DNA of 64,000 nucleotides from Hymenoscyphus infarciens (GCA_001414345.1 LLCB01000020.1:186001-250000); one strand, 5' to 3'. Shown: positions 1 to 12,590, numbered from the stretch's first letter. Made by a program: numbers and translations. The notes: generated by a model not told the origin, from the letters alone.

Positions 1-1437
1 GAATACAGCGGTATCACCAGCGCTAAAATCGAAAGTTCTGGCATGTCCATTTCCTAGCCAGAGGGTAGCACGGGCATTTCCGTCGATGAAGTACAACCAT
101 TCGGCACCCTGGTACGAGATTGAGAGCTCAGCATTTTTGTGTTACGGTGTGAGATCTTGCAGAGAAGAGAAAGAGTTTGGGGATGGGAATGGGTTGAGAA
201 AACTTACGTTTGGATGCCAATGCATCTCTCTCATCGCTCCAGGTTTAACCTCCACAAGCTGCGCAGCAAGCGTTTTCGCAATAGGGAAAACAGTACTATC
301 AATCTTCTGCCACCGGCCACCCTCCGCTTCCGTCCAAGGCTTCTCGCTAGCTCGGTAATGGTAACTGCTCTCACCCTCCAACTTTCCATTAGGACTCAAA
401 ATACTCCCATCACTCACATTACCCTTCTGGATACTCCCTGCCGCTTTGGGGACTGTCTTAAAGGTGCTCTCAGGGACTCCAAAATTCTTAGCGAGAACGG
501 AAAGAGGAGTGTGGATCAACCAATCATCGACATTGAAGGTTCGTCCTTTGGCGTCGAAATCGCCGTTGTCGAAGACGAGGAGGTATTCTGCTCCTGGTGA
601 GGAGAGTCCTTGGATTACGTGGCCTTGACCCTTTGGGAAGAACCAGATGTCGCCTTTATTGGCGCGGAATACTTGGTTTTTTCCGGAGTCTGAGACGGCG
701 CCTATGAGGAGTGACCCAGCCGTTACGTAGCCCCATTCGTTCTGTAAACGTGTGTTAGAAGTTGCTTTGAATTCTGGAGTATATGGTGTGGGAGTGGAAG
801 CGGGAAGGGGAGAAAGCAGATGTGGGCTTGTAAAGTGTAACTTACGATATCGTGCCAATGCATTTGTCGGATAGCTCCTTGAGCAACATGGTTCTGAGCA
901 GCAGAAAAGTCTTTACTCACAGGGAGGTCGGTCACAACCTAGGAAAAATCATCAGCTCTTCACTCCACCACATGTCTCCAATCTGGATCGTCGAGCTCCA
1001 ACATTCCGGATCCGGAATCATTAGAAAACATACCTGCTCACGAACAAACCCCCCATCTTGAAGATTCATGCTCGAAAGTGAAAAACTCCACTTGAGATTC
1101 GTGACCAGCCCAGCATCCGTCGGATTTGTTTGTAAACCATCAGAGTTTTGAGAATCAATAAGATGGTTTTCGGGTACTGTTGCGATATTGGTTTCTGTCT
1201 CCTCTTCATTTCCGGCAGGAGGTACGTACTTAACAGTGGAGCACCCTTGCTTCCAACAACCGGCTGAAGTGGAGTTTCATCTCTCTTCTCAACGGTTGCT
1301 CTCTCAAGGACTGGACGAAGATGTTTGGTTCTTCTCTCTAGTGGTTTGGTGTCTGGATTTGGATAAGGTGGGCTCACTGGGTTGGCGGATACGAGGGTGA
1401 GAAGAAGAGCCGCGGATTGGATGGCCGAGAACCTCAT
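1..1437 (-). CDS. Secreted bicupin, oxalate decarboxylase-like (3' end cut by window edge)
   Basis: Predicted exons on the minus strand are 1230-1437, 1034-1194, 846-938, 208-741 and <1-108, and all phases agree. Residues 1-18 are a signal peptide ending VSA, followed by a propeptide-like stretch. Cupin 1 carries the metal ligands H150 and H152 in MHWHDI, E156 in NEWGY and H195 in GQGH. Cupin 2 starts with H328 and H330 in REMHWHPN and E335 in GAEW. This layout is that of fungal oxalate decarboxylases, extracellular manganese enzymes that convert oxalate to formate and CO2. Two oddities: the first intron must be only 35 nt (1195-1229) to keep frame, and the lid loop reads DAKGRT (residues 217-222) where decarboxylases have SENST with the catalytic Glu. 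The other introns have GTAAGT/GTATGT donors and YAG acceptors. The bicupin fold is secure; decarboxylase activity is doubtful. Another oxalate-type or unknown cupin activity is possible. Confidence 0.85.
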
Positions 1438-3294
1438 TTTGGCCGAGTCTGATAAGTTCAGCTTACAATGGTCTTATTGGAGTCGTGGAAAACTGCTGGG
1501 TGTTAAATTCCACTCTCAACTTCGAGGTGAGACAGCTCTCTTGGAAAAGGGAAGTTCCGCTTGAATAGATAACTAATAGTGCTAGTACTAGCGTGGAAGA
1601 AACCTTCAGGGTTTAGGGAGCTCACTTTCAGGGAAGAGCTAATACAAAAAAATATGGTAGTGGATAGTACTTGTAGGATGGCGTGGGAATGCTTACAAAG
1701 AAGATATTATCCAGTGAGTTCTCAAATCAACCCCCTAACACTCTTTTATACTCGAGAATGTTCGTAAGAGAGTAATACCCCCAAAAAATCGGTAGTCTAG
1801 CTTTCGGCTCGAATTTTTTGAAGGGGGATAAATCGAAGAATATCTGGATTTCAAAAAACAAGTGGTGGGATTTTGATATCAGTGAGGCCAACTTCAACGA
1901 AAAAGTAGCCAAATATCAATCGATCTTGTTCAACTCAACGGATTGCTTAGTGTGAGAATATTCGAACAAGAGCAAAAATATGGCGACATATCCCCCCTTT
2001 TATAACACCCTAAAAGCCTTGTGTTTCCCGAAACTCGGTCTCCCTTCCGCAGACCAACATTTTTCCTCACGTCCCACACTTTTAGTCCGGATCACACATG
2101 TACAGCTACCAAGAAGTAGCATTCCAGGAACACAGATACAGGCACATGAAGGGAAGGATACACAGCTATTCTGTACATACATGCTACCTTCCGCTTTCTG
2201 CTCAACGTCAGGGCTGAAGAGGAAGACACTTCAGGCAGTGGAGGTCGCGATAAGGGCTACACAGTAATTTTTGGGTATGCAGGTTGTTTCGGTATGTATC
2301 TAACCTAGGCAACAAATAAGAAATGAGTACCGGTACATGGAGCAATGCTATTCCGTGTACGTACCTCTCCCCATAAACTTTAAATCGCAAACAAACGAAG
2401 AAATTTGGGTGAGCACAACAGGCTATGACGCTCAGATTTTTTCCAGATTGAGGGTCTTACGATATCAGAAATCAAAACAAATCGGGTTATTAGAGAGATC
2501 TTGATCTTGATCTCCGGTCACTGCCGCGATGTGCGTGCATGCAAATCAAACTCCGCATGAGTTTGTATTTTTTTCATGCCAGCAGCTACTTTGCTTCACA
2601 AGAAAAGGGCGAGTTCCCCGGAGGACTATCAACCTTTTACTTGCACTTGCATTCTTATCGTGGACGATTCGTATGTCAATCAAACTATCGACGTCAATTT
2701 TCTTCATCAACGTGCCAACAACCAGCAGGCTGTACCCTCAAAACAACCAAACAAATGCTTCTTGTGAGGAAAGAAATGCTGAGGGATCGCTCTCGCATAA
2801 TTGAACAAGCATCCACGACCACCTCGAGAAATACAATACTCAAAGGATGAACAGAAGAAATGATGCAACCTTGGCTGCTTGTCTTTAGGCTTGGAAAGAA
2901 GAGTGAGCTGTTGGTGGCGGCTGGAGTGGCATGATCTGCTTGACAGGGCCGAACAAAGTGTGGTGACTAACAAGGGAAATCTTGTCTGAAGAATAATTGT
3001 CTTGTAGCAGTTACTTGGTGTTGTATCTAATTTGCGTCAGGTGACGTTTTTGAGACTTTCAGGGGTGGATAAATGTCACCTACCTCTTCAGGTCCCAAGA
3101 ACCCTTGATAGCGACATGGCCTGTAACGTGTCCTGTATTCCTATTCACCCAGACCAGTCTGGCGTTAAGTAGGCAAAAGATGGCCTGCATAGCGACTTTA
3201 AGATCGGGAACTTTTTTAGATGTATAGACACGTGATCATCATACCCCCTCTTACCTAGGTAATAAGGGTAGGGTGTTTAAAGACGTCAGACCCC

Positions 3295-3825
3295 CCTTCA
3301 GACGATACCAGGGAGATATGACAGATCCAAAATGCGACTTCCCCAAGAGGAAATAAGTTCTTCACGCTCGACGAATTCCACCACCGTAAAGCTCAACCAT
3401 CTAGCAACCAAATTACGTTCCCCTTCAGTCGAATAAATGACATTTCCAAAATGTCACTTCTCCCAAAAGAAATTGAGACCTCCACGTTTATCATCTACAC
3501 ACCTCTATAAAAGCTCCACCCCCAGTTCCTTGAAATGAGAGAATACCCAGCCAAACTGCGTTCGGTAGGTTCACTCCATACCAGGCAATATATGATGATG
3601 ATATCATAATTTAACTTCCCTGAGACGGAAAATCACATACGCCTACACAATCCACCTTCAATCGACCAGATAAGACTACTTCCTGGATAAGGAAATGAAA
3701 TCTTCGTTTTCATCACATCTCCTAAAAAATAGCCCTCGTCAATTAACCGAACAAAATGCCCAGCCCATACGCCATACTCTCAAAATACCACTTCCCATAA
3801 AAGGGAACCAAGATCTTCACACATC
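3295..3825. repeat. Diverged tandem-like repeats, period about 100-170 bp
   Basis: A motif of the form CAAAATRYCACTTCYC followed by AAAAGGAAAT and a CTTCAC/CTCCAC tail recurs near 3326, 3445 and 3780, with weaker versions near 3618 and 3680. Spacing is irregular. Copies are too diverged to tell whether they are remnants of a mobile element or a local expansion. Confidence 0.45.
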
Positions 3826-4027
3826 CCGAAAACTTCCAAATACAGCCTCCCCTCTCAGTCCTCCTCCCATCATCCATTCCAATCAATACACACAGCAATG
3901 CAGAAACGGCAAGCATAATTTACAAGCAGAATACTCGAGTGAGTCGACATAGCCTCACACGATTTGCTATTCATGACGCGGCGAGAACGCGAAGTGGAGA
4001 AGTGTTCTTTGACTTTCCACCGGACTC

Positions 4028-4219
4028 CTAGCATATATCTCTTGGCTTGACATGAAGCAATATGGGATGTGACAAAATTATAATACCGCAAGGGGTGAGT
4101 GAGTACCAGCACGACAGAACAAAAAGAAAGAACGAGAACAAACAAACGAAAGAAAGTATCCTCACCTTAAATTCCGCGAGCACTTGCACCAAAAAAATGG
4201 CTAGAGCAAATGATTTCAT
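4028..4219 (-). CDS. Possible small secreted protein (weak candidate)
   Basis: The ATG at 4219 is in AACAAAATATG, a good fungal start context. It opens an 18-residue hydrophobic segment (MKSFALAIFLVQVLAEFK) that looks like a signal peptide, followed directly by a GTGAGG splice donor. Downstream, in the same phase, an alternative frame contains SKSC and YACRFCIAVC (four cysteines), but reaching it needs a non-canonical CCAAG acceptor. The only canonical acceptor (TGCTAG) gives an 18-residue tail without cysteines. Unspliced, the frame simply runs hydrophobic to a stop. It may be a small secreted protein or no gene at all. Confidence 0.2.
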   Translation of the reverse strand: MKSFALAIFLVQVLAEFKVRILSFVCLFSFFLFVLSCWYSLTPCGIIILSHPILLHVKPRDIC

Positions 4220-4567
4220 ATTTTGTTGTTTGCCCTCATCATCTGGCCTTGCAAACCAAAACTTGGGGATCCATTCATCCGCAGGAAACCCTCCATCCTC
4301 CCTTCCTCCATCTCAAGATAAGCCCCATTTAAGCTATTGAAAATGCCACCCTTGATGCGAATTTCCCATTCCCCTGAAAAACTCCGAAAAAAGGCAGCTC
4401 CCAAAGTCTGCCGAAATGCAATAAAAGAAATGTTTGGGAGATATCTACATCATCTAAAAAAAACCCAGGCTCAGGGATATCAAAACGCCGTTGCTATGCT
4501 GTGTGTTGATGGTGGGGGAATAATAAGGGAATTACTGTGCAAACCAATTATGCACAATCCGACCTAG

Positions 4568-7500
4568 TTACATGCTCGCTATTTCTCCTTCGTCGGCATC
4601 CCATCTGGTATGCTTTCCGTAAGTATTCAAGCTTTGTTGTGAAAACGACCTGCCCGCCGTAGGACTAGGAGGGTTTTGTTGTGCCGAGGTTTCCTCATCT
4701 TCCTCCTCAATAACGAATTTGAAGGATGAGGTTGGTGATCTATCTCGAGGTGGCAAAGAACTTATTTGCCTCGCATTTTTCTCCATTGTAGATGAGTTGG
4801 CTTTTGGTGCTGAAGTTTCAGACACGCAAGCATTCGTGGCGTGGATCAACATTTCATCCTCGTCGTTTTGGTTCAGGCCAACCGGCGACTTGTTTCCATT
4901 CTTTTGCTCTGTTGTCGCTAAGGTTGGCTCAGAAGCTTGTCCAGCCATGTCACCTAAATCGGGATTGCGAAGGCCAGAAGAGGGAGGTTCGAGAACTTCA
5001 TCACAGCCCACATTTTCTTTCCCATATCTGGAGGAGGAGTCTCTGGGTTGGCCTGGCGGCGATTTCTTTCGGCTAGAGCGCGCCCGACTGGAAATCACCT
5101 CTACAGATTCAGAAGATTGGCGCCTGCTAGGGCGTTTTTGCTCGTAGTCGAAACCCCCACGAGCAGGCTTCGCTGGCGAGTCATCGATGGCTAGAGGATA
5201 CGACTCTGAGTTGCCCAAGCCTTTGCTCACGTCTCCCTTGTCAACCGCATCTTGGCCACGCCCCATGAAACCATTCACAGAATCTCCCATGGCCCTAAAA
5301 AGTTTGGTCATTTTAAATTCAGGTTCAGAATTCTTTGGGGTCAACGATTGAGGCACTACTTGCGACGACCCTGTCAGCTCTTGCAGCGTGCTTGAATTGT
5401 CCTCATCAGTTACATTTCGGTTGGAATTTGTTCGCCATTTCGAGTTTGAACTCTCGGAAACAATGAGTTTTTGGGTTGGAATCCTTTCAGAATCAGTTCC
5501 GTTTGCAACTACTACAACTTGCTGTGCAGCTGCTAGACTAGCCTCCCTGTGAGAGCGAGACACTGTTTGTTTTGGCGTTTTTGCGAGTGCTTCGGCTGGT
5601 GCCGCAGGGTTCAACAATCGAGGGGCACCACTTGTGGGATTATGCGTAGTGTTCTTAGATACATTCTTAGGGGCCAGAGCAACACCATTGGGGGCATTTT
5701 TCTTTTCTGATGGCTTCCTTGATGGTGGTGGGAAATGTTCCGTTTGATTCTGGGTACCCGCACGAGTAGCCCCTGATGCATCATGCGAGGCTGGCCTTGA
5801 AGGAACTGCCCTAGCATCATCAGAAGGTTTTGGGGGTCGCTTCTTCTTCTTCACAAACTGCGGTTGAAGATTGAATAAGTGATTTCGAATGTCCTCGCGC
5901 ATCTTCTTTGGTTGTATCCAGGATGGTTTACCCTCGTTTCCCAGTATACTGGATATGAAACTTTCGGGACTCTCGAGAAATTTTTGAATATAGCTAAGCA
6001 AGAAAAGGCCACAGTCGGAATAGTTCTGCTGGCCTTCAAGATTCTTAGCCGGAAAGTGCATTTGTCTAGGAGGGTTGATTTCTTTTCCGTGCTTGTCTTT
6101 CATTTCAGCAATCAAGTAATCTCTCAGATTTTTAGAAGTGACCGGGTGAGCACCCCCTAGAGAATCAAGAATGATGATACGAGGTGCATTTGGGTCAAGA
6201 CTTCGATCCATGGGCGCTTTCCTAGTCGGTTTAGCCTTGGCTGAATTTTCTGCTGTTCTTGGCTCCAGATCCGACACGATGTTGGCGATGGGATGGCTAT
6301 CGGGCGGATTTGTTTCGTGTTGGTCGTTGGATTGTTGAACAGTTCGACGAGACTCGGGAGATTCAACCGCAAGCTTTTCATGCTCCATGCATTCATCGAG
6401 GGAGTTTTGTAAAGATTCCATCTTCATCGGATCTCCATTGTCCTCCGGGTTGCCTGGGCTCGAATGAGATGCTGGGGCATCTTCTTTAAGATCTGTATTG
6501 GTTTTTGTCGGTGTCTTGGCCTCGACGGCGTCTTCCACAACATCTGGCTTGAGTAACTTTGGTGCATTACAAATGATTGCAACATACCAATGTATGTTCT
6601 CACATACAGGTACTATTATATAGTCCTTTGAGAAAAGATCAACGCCTTTAGTCCATCTTTGAACCGCTGCGTAGTCAATTCCTTTCTTGCCACCGGCGGC
6701 CGGTTTAGTCAATCTTTCGTAGAAGAAGGAATTTTGAAAATAAATTCTCTTCGCAACTTCCGGCCTTTTTTGCTCAAGATCGTGTTCCAAGTAGCGAAGA
6801 TAGAAATTGACCAGACTATCGTTCAAGAATTCTTCTTCGTCCAATCTTGGAATGTCCCCTCGATCCACAGTAGCCGTACGCTTGTGGCCGGGACCTGGAG
6901 GATATACAACAGTATCGAGCCAACAATCCTTCCAGTCAGGATGCAATTCTGTCCATTTGACTACCCGGATAGGGGTCGGTGAGCGGGGGCGTTCTTGGTA
7001 GACCGGTTCTTTTTTTTTTATTCGTGCTGAGGAACGTGTGGGGGGAGGTGGTGATGGGTCAGCACCACGGTCGGAGGACTGGTTGTAAAACTTGTTTGGC
7101 GCAATAGTGTCTCCAGTATCCGAGTTTGCCATTCTTCGGGCAAGGCCTTCAGATCTCTGTGACTGGACAGCACCATTCCGTGCTCGGCCATTTCCAGCAC
7201 GTGTGAGTTCTTCGGCTCGCTTCTGTATTTGTCGTGTCTCGGCATTTTTTTCTAGCAATTGAAGATCCTCCGGGGGGTTTTGTCGAGCCTGCTTCTGCTG
7301 GAAGAGTTTGCCTCGTTTGAATACGAAGACCCTGTTTAGTTGCACGTCGGTTGAAAAACGTAGCGTGAGTGTAGAATTTAGCTTACGCAACTGCTCTACC
7401 AGATCAGCACTCTCGTCATTGCTTCCCAGCTCCAGATAGGTTTCAGAGGCGCGTTTGATATTGCCGTCTGCGAGCCTATGGAGAACCATCTTTGCACTAT

Positions 7501-9833
7501 CTTCCGACGAATCGACGGTTCTAATCGACTTCGTGAGAACCTCATCTCTCAATTTGCCGTCGCTGTCAAATATACGACAAACTTCTTCATCGATGTTGCA
7601 AACAAACAGCCATCGATCGCCAGGGGTGGTCTTGAAGGTCGCGACGTTGGAAAATGCCTCTTTCACCTGCAATGTAATTTCACCAGGCTTCTTCGCGGGT
7701 TTTTTCGGCTTCTTCGATACGCTCGGGGTGATATCGCTCTTCTTCGCTTCTTTCTCGTCGTCTGTGTCATCCAAATCCACAAACTTTTCAGCAGCTTTCA
7801 AGAGCTCATCAGCTCGCGTTTTCTCCGGATTCTCCTTTTTAGTAGTCTTCTTCTTGCTGTCATGCCCTACTGCAAGTTCATCCATGCTCCCCGCCGACTC
7901 ATGCTTCCGTTTAGCTGAATTCGATGATGCTTTCTTCTCGGGGTCATCCAGGTGGCTAGGTAAGACTTTGGATTTTGACGAGTCCGAATGCGTTCCCAAC
8001 AAAGAGGGCCTCGGTCGAGAATCATCACGCCTTGCAGTTCCAGAATACGGCTTGTCCCGCAAGTAGGACTTTGGCGGTCCTTTTCCATTCGGTCGGTGTG
8101 AGGGCATATCAACATCTATGATTGGGTCTGTGTCGTCTTCGTGGGGGTTGGCAGACTGTTTGGGAGCCGGGAGGCGGAAATAATGGCTCACAGTGGACTC
8201 GCTTCTTCGTGAAGGGTTGATCTGATGCTCGACATTTGAGTACTCGGAAATGTTCCCACTATTGCTCTGGGTTTGTCTGTTCTGGCTCAAAATTGACTTC
8301 TTTGTGCTTGGTCGATGTTGCGGAGGCGGAGAATCCAAGTCAATAAGCTCATTCGAAGATGTGGTGCTTTCAGAAGCTCGGCCATTGGTCCGTTGTCGCT
8401 TGTTCTGAAGATTTGTACTCGGGTCGAATGGTTTTCGCTTTGAGAGAACAAAAGGCTTTGGTTGACCAAGATTATTCACGGGTTTTACACCACCATTTAT
8501 CACACCAACTCTAGGTCTGCCAAGTAAGCGACTCTGAAGAATGTCAGCATTTTCCAAAGTGGCAAATTCAAAGCAATAAAGAATCATACCATTGAATCTG
8601 CCGATTCTGGCTTTACCCTACCAGACGGGCTGTATGCGGAAGCGGATTTGGGAGAGTCAGAGACAAGTGGAAACCTATCAAGCCTAGTTAGCATAATGCA
8701 TGTGTGCAGTGTGCTTCTACTGAAAGCAACATACTGCGGATGTACTTTTCCCAATATTCGTGCCAAATGTTCACGCCCAGCTGGCCTACACAGAAGAGGT
8801 TATTTAGGGATCAAACACACCTGCTGCAAGAAGCATACCATGGTTCGGAGGTAGAGTTCGCGGATTCGTTGTACTCGTGGGCATTGGCATCAACTTCTCC
8901 ACCTTCAAAGCCAGACTTTCCTTTGTGCGATTTTGGCGGAGGTGTCTTTGGTGGTGAATTATGCTCCTCCAAGTCAACGACTTCAGGTTTCTTTTCTCGT
9001 TTTTCTCGTCGGGTCTTCTTCCGTTCGTTTTCGGCCGCCCAAATTCCCGTGAGCTCACCCTCCTCGCCGTCGTCCTCCCAGCTGGTTTTGTCTTTGGCAG
9101 GAATGGGAATCCCTTCGATCGTGGGATTGAGTCCCCGGTGGGGTGGTGTGTTCGTCGTTTCAATGCTGGGTAGAACCTTGCCTGTGGACTCGTGAAGAGA
9201 TTCGCTTTCGTCCTGAGGTCGAGGTTAGCGATTTGGTCAGAGCCCCACTAGGCCAATTGAGCTACAGCCTTGCGAGGGAAGAAATTATCTACTCACCTCC
9301 GCGTCGTTGTCTGAATCGAGGACTACGATTTTGATGGAAGTTGAACGCGACGAGGTGTGCGTGTCGGGGGATTCTGGGACTTCTTCGTGTGGAGATGGCT
9401 TGGATTTCGTTCGTCGAGGATGGCGCCGGTTTCTAGTCCCAGGCCTATCGCTCGGCATACTTTCAGGCTCATAATTCACCTGCAGACGCCTCTTCTTCGC
9501 GCATTGCGTGCACTCGGGCACTTCGGAATATCGCGAGTCTTTTTTTTTCTGGTCCTGTCCTTGCGCCGCGTCGAGGTCGAAACTTGGAAAGTTGAGGTTA
9601 TTGGAGTTGACGAGGTCCAAGGATCCCCAAAGGTCTCGCTTCGGATTGGCTAGTTTTGGTAGCCTTGTGGAAATCGCCTTGTCAAAGAGGTCGATATTCC
9701 AAAACGTCAAACGGAAATCGTCAAAATACTTCAACTTTTGGTTCCATGTCAATTGTTCTTGTTGTTCGCACAGAATTGTTTTCAGTCTTGAGAATGTTGT
9801 CTCTATGCTGTGGAGAGGATGGTCCGGATCCAT
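4568..9833 (-). CDS. Ulp2-type SUMO-specific protease (C48 family)
   Basis: Predicted exons are 9297-9833, 8839-9212, 8735-8785, 8590-8674 and 4568-8533, giving 1670 residues with consistent phases. The ATG at 9833 (MDPDHPLHSIE) was chosen because no upstream in-frame ATG exists. The C48 cysteine protease domain spans about residues 930-1250: a DIPRL/LNDSLVNFYLRYL substrate-binding part, catalytic His 997 (HWYVAI), then an acidic insertion of about 110 residues, Asp 1139 (IILDS), oxyanion Gln in GQQNYSDCG and nucleophile Cys 1190. The insertion between His and Asp and the very long disordered flanks are typical of Ulp2 rather than Ulp1. Ulp2 enzymes act in the nucleus and trim poly-SUMO chains. 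Intron 4 (8534-8589) has a TGCTGAC branch point, intron 3 (8675-8734) a GCTAAC. The N-terminal third has no recognised domain and is rich in S/K/D/E, so its first exons are less certain than the protease exon. Confidence 0.9.
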
Positions 9834-10642
9834 CCTCGCGATACGCGGTACAATAGTTCTTCGGTGCTGGTTTTGCCGTACAGGAAACGAGTAGTGGAAA
9901 ATCAAGTCAGGAGGATGAAGCGGGCAGCAGAAGGGGTGAAAGTTACACTGAGAGAAAGCTGAATTTCGCCGTGAACATTTGAGGAGAATAGTGAGTTAGC
10001 TTGTCGTCTGGCAGTCTTTAGTTGTGAAGTACCCCGCCTACTCTCCTGCAGTCATGTATCTACCCGTCTTGGAAAAATAAAGGACTTCGGTCCGCTTTTT
10101 GGGGTTCTTGCTATAGAAGGTTGGGAAATGTGGTTGGTAATAGGAAAGAGCGATTTGGCTAAGACATGATCTTAACACTATCCTGCGTCTCGGGCTTGAC
10201 CCCGAAAGTAATGTGATATTCTCCAAGTACCCTTTGAGCAACGTCAGTACAGTACCTAGGCGGTATTAGTTTGATCCAGGAGTAGGTAAATATACACAAG
10301 TAACACGCGAAAAAGGTGATAAAAGCGATAAACCTAACGGCATTCCATAACATTGCAAGTTTTCCTGGCGCAATCTCATTGTACCCAGTCCTGGTTTCCC
10401 TAGATCATTTAAATTGCCCCGCCAAAAGCAAAACCGCCTCCACCTTCTCACAGCATGCAACGCTAAATTAATCTTCGAAGATGAGATGGATGCATTGCAA
10501 TTCTTAATACAGCTGTACAGATAAGAAACCCCCGCAACACAGAGCCTCGAAATCTCCAACCACGCCACATCTATGTCCCCCAACTGCGTGGATATCCTTC
10601 AATAGTTTCCATCCCTCCCATAATACAGTCACACGAATGCCT
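9834..10642. other. Intergenic between ULP2-like promoter and COX6 3' end
   Basis: Holds the 5' region of the protease gene and the 3' untranslated region of COX6. I see no other coding content or structural signal. Confidence 0.6.
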
Positions 10643-11452
10643 CTACTTCTGCTCTGGGAACAAATCCTCCTTCAAGTTGACACCCAACTCTTCCCGTAGT
10701 GGCTTCAACTCCTCGAGGTATTGTTCGTATTGGCCCTTGTTCTCGACCTTTGCCTTGATTCCTAAATTCAATGTTTCGTCAGCCCGGGCTCCAATTCCAG
10801 TCTCCCTTTTGATATCCCCGCACTTCCTTTGCCATTTTGATGTAGGGGGTACTAACCCTCGAACACTCGCACAGCGGTTGGGTAGTCATTGACCCTTCTT
10901 GCTGCCTTCAAAGCAGCAGCGAGGACGGATGGAGAAGGGACGAGATCGTAGGCGAATGCGTTGTTGAGATTTCGCTGTCAGTCGTACGATAATTAGCAAA
11001 GGTCCTCGTCGATCCCAGCAAGCCGAAAATGGGTAGGCAAAGGTTCAAATATACCTGAAGTTCAAAGACATCTTGCACTTGGTCAAACTCCTTCTCGTAT
11101 CTGTGATTCCACACCCATATATTAGCAATTGGCCATCGTGACTGGTTGTCGTCGTGCGCGTTTTGCGTGTTTCGGCTCTGCAGGAACATGCTCAAAAGCT
11201 CTCTCGAACCGGGTCATTGGGTCGCGCGTACCTGGCAGTAAACTCCTCGAAGCTTTCCTCCCCGTGAGGATCACCAGAAAGGCGGGTGCTAGTAGTGCTA
11301 AAGCTGCTGACGGAGCCCGAGGTTGCAAGGAGAGCTGGGACGGCGTAGATGGCGTTGGAGCTGCGAGGAGTCAGGCTGCGGAGGCCATTGGATCGAAAGA
11401 AGGTGCAAGGCTGAGCGCGCGCAGCGATGCGCAGTAGTGAGGTCGACGACAT
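10643..11452 (-). CDS. cox6: Cytochrome c oxidase subunit Va/VI, mitochondrial
   Basis: Exons 11232-11452, 11055-11100, 10857-10974 and 10643-10761 give 167 residues with all phases correct. Residues 1 to about 55 are a mitochondrial presequence, rich in S/T/R and without acidic residues. The mature part carries family hallmarks in order: FEEFTARYEKEFDQVQD, VFELQRNLNNAFAYDLVPSPS, LKAARRVNDYPTAVRVFEG and a C-terminal YEQYLEELKPLREELG. This is nuclear-encoded subunit COX6 (mammalian COX5A) of respiratory complex IV, on the matrix side of the inner membrane. The three introns (131, 80 and 95 nt) have GTACGC, GTATAT and GTTAGT donors. Length matches fungal orthologues. The identification rests on dense motif agreement and is secure. 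Confidence 0.93.
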
Positions 11453-12590
11453 TAGGAAACGGGGGTTGTGAGAACGTAGTGTTGAGGATTTAGGAGGAGC
11501 TCTGAATTCGTTGTCTTATGATTTTCGATGTCTACAATTGACCAACGCAAGAAGGAGGTTTGATTGGTTCCGATTAGTCAGCCACGTCGAATCGCGCGAC
11601 CTCTATTACCGAAAAACATCGAACCACTTTCAGGAACACCATCAAACCATCTTATTTTACCAGCTGTGCCATGAAGATGCAGAATTATTTTCTTTTTTCA
11701 CGTAACTCGGATTCTTATTTGAGGAATTGAAGCAGGATGCAACGCCGAAGAGGGCTACCAACTCCAGCCACGAGCGATAAATCCCGGTTGCAAAAGAAAC
11801 CGGAGACCATCCAGCAGACGTGTTTTCGATCTCCCAGGAAGCCCACTTACAAGCTCTTAAGAGACATTTGGACGGGTCTTAAGGTGTAAAACACCATGGT
11901 TATTCTGTTGGTAGAGCTCCTTTCTCGCCAACGGACAATGGAGGTCTGGTAACTGAGCCTTCCCATGCACCTCTTACTGTTCAAATTAGGAGACTTCTCA
12001 TTTGTATTGCTAGAATATTATCAAGTTTCTTTCGTCGAAACACCAGTTGCCTTGTTAGCCTTGGATTTAAATTACAGTCCTTATTATTAAAGTCTCAAAA
12101 CGCAGCCCATCAGGCCAACAACCCCCTCATTCTGTCTTCCCCAAAATGCCAGCTTATACTCAAGTGGCAAATTGCACCAGATATTATTTGAATCTCCCTC
12201 TTTGCCTTTTCTTTCTACCAGCCTTAATCAAAGCAATGTCGTATATCTAATAGTATTTCTTCTTCGATTTGGCGTACATACACTCCATCAGCTCTGCCCT
12301 CTCTCAAGAGAGTCATATTCCCCTTACATCATTGCCGTGAAATCATTTATTTGAGCTCAAGTTATACCTTCAATTTTTTTCTTTTCTTTTTCTTCCTGTG
12401 CATTTCAACCAAAATTCTCTTCAACATTACACACTCCAAACTGCAATGCGAACTCTCAAAGGATCAGACTATCCCAACAGTCCTGTCTCTTATAGTTGGA
12501 ATCATTCATCTCCGTTGCCGGTCATTAAAATCGAGACCAAAACAAGCGAAATATAGATTCTTTCTTTGCTGAAGCAAAGCGTGTGAGAAT

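Larger units (their letters stand above)
1438..4567. other. Intergenic, 3.1 kb, 5' of the bicupin and 3' of the ULP2-like gene
   Basis: No convincing gene. It contains the bicupin promoter side, a set of diverged repeats at about 3295-3825 and one weak candidate for a small secreted protein at 4219. Short open frames elsewhere have no recognisable content. Confidence 0.6.

Noticed and set aside
2529..2850. Overlapping plus-strand frames of 60-100 codons
   Set aside because: Three overlapping frames of similar length with no domain or splice structure; chance.
4719..5147. Plus-strand frame antisense to the SUMO protease exon
   Set aside because: Mirror of a long coding exon; composition follows the sense codons and no domain is present. 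The same holds for plus-strand frames at 7455-8066, 8704-9195 and 9508-9894.
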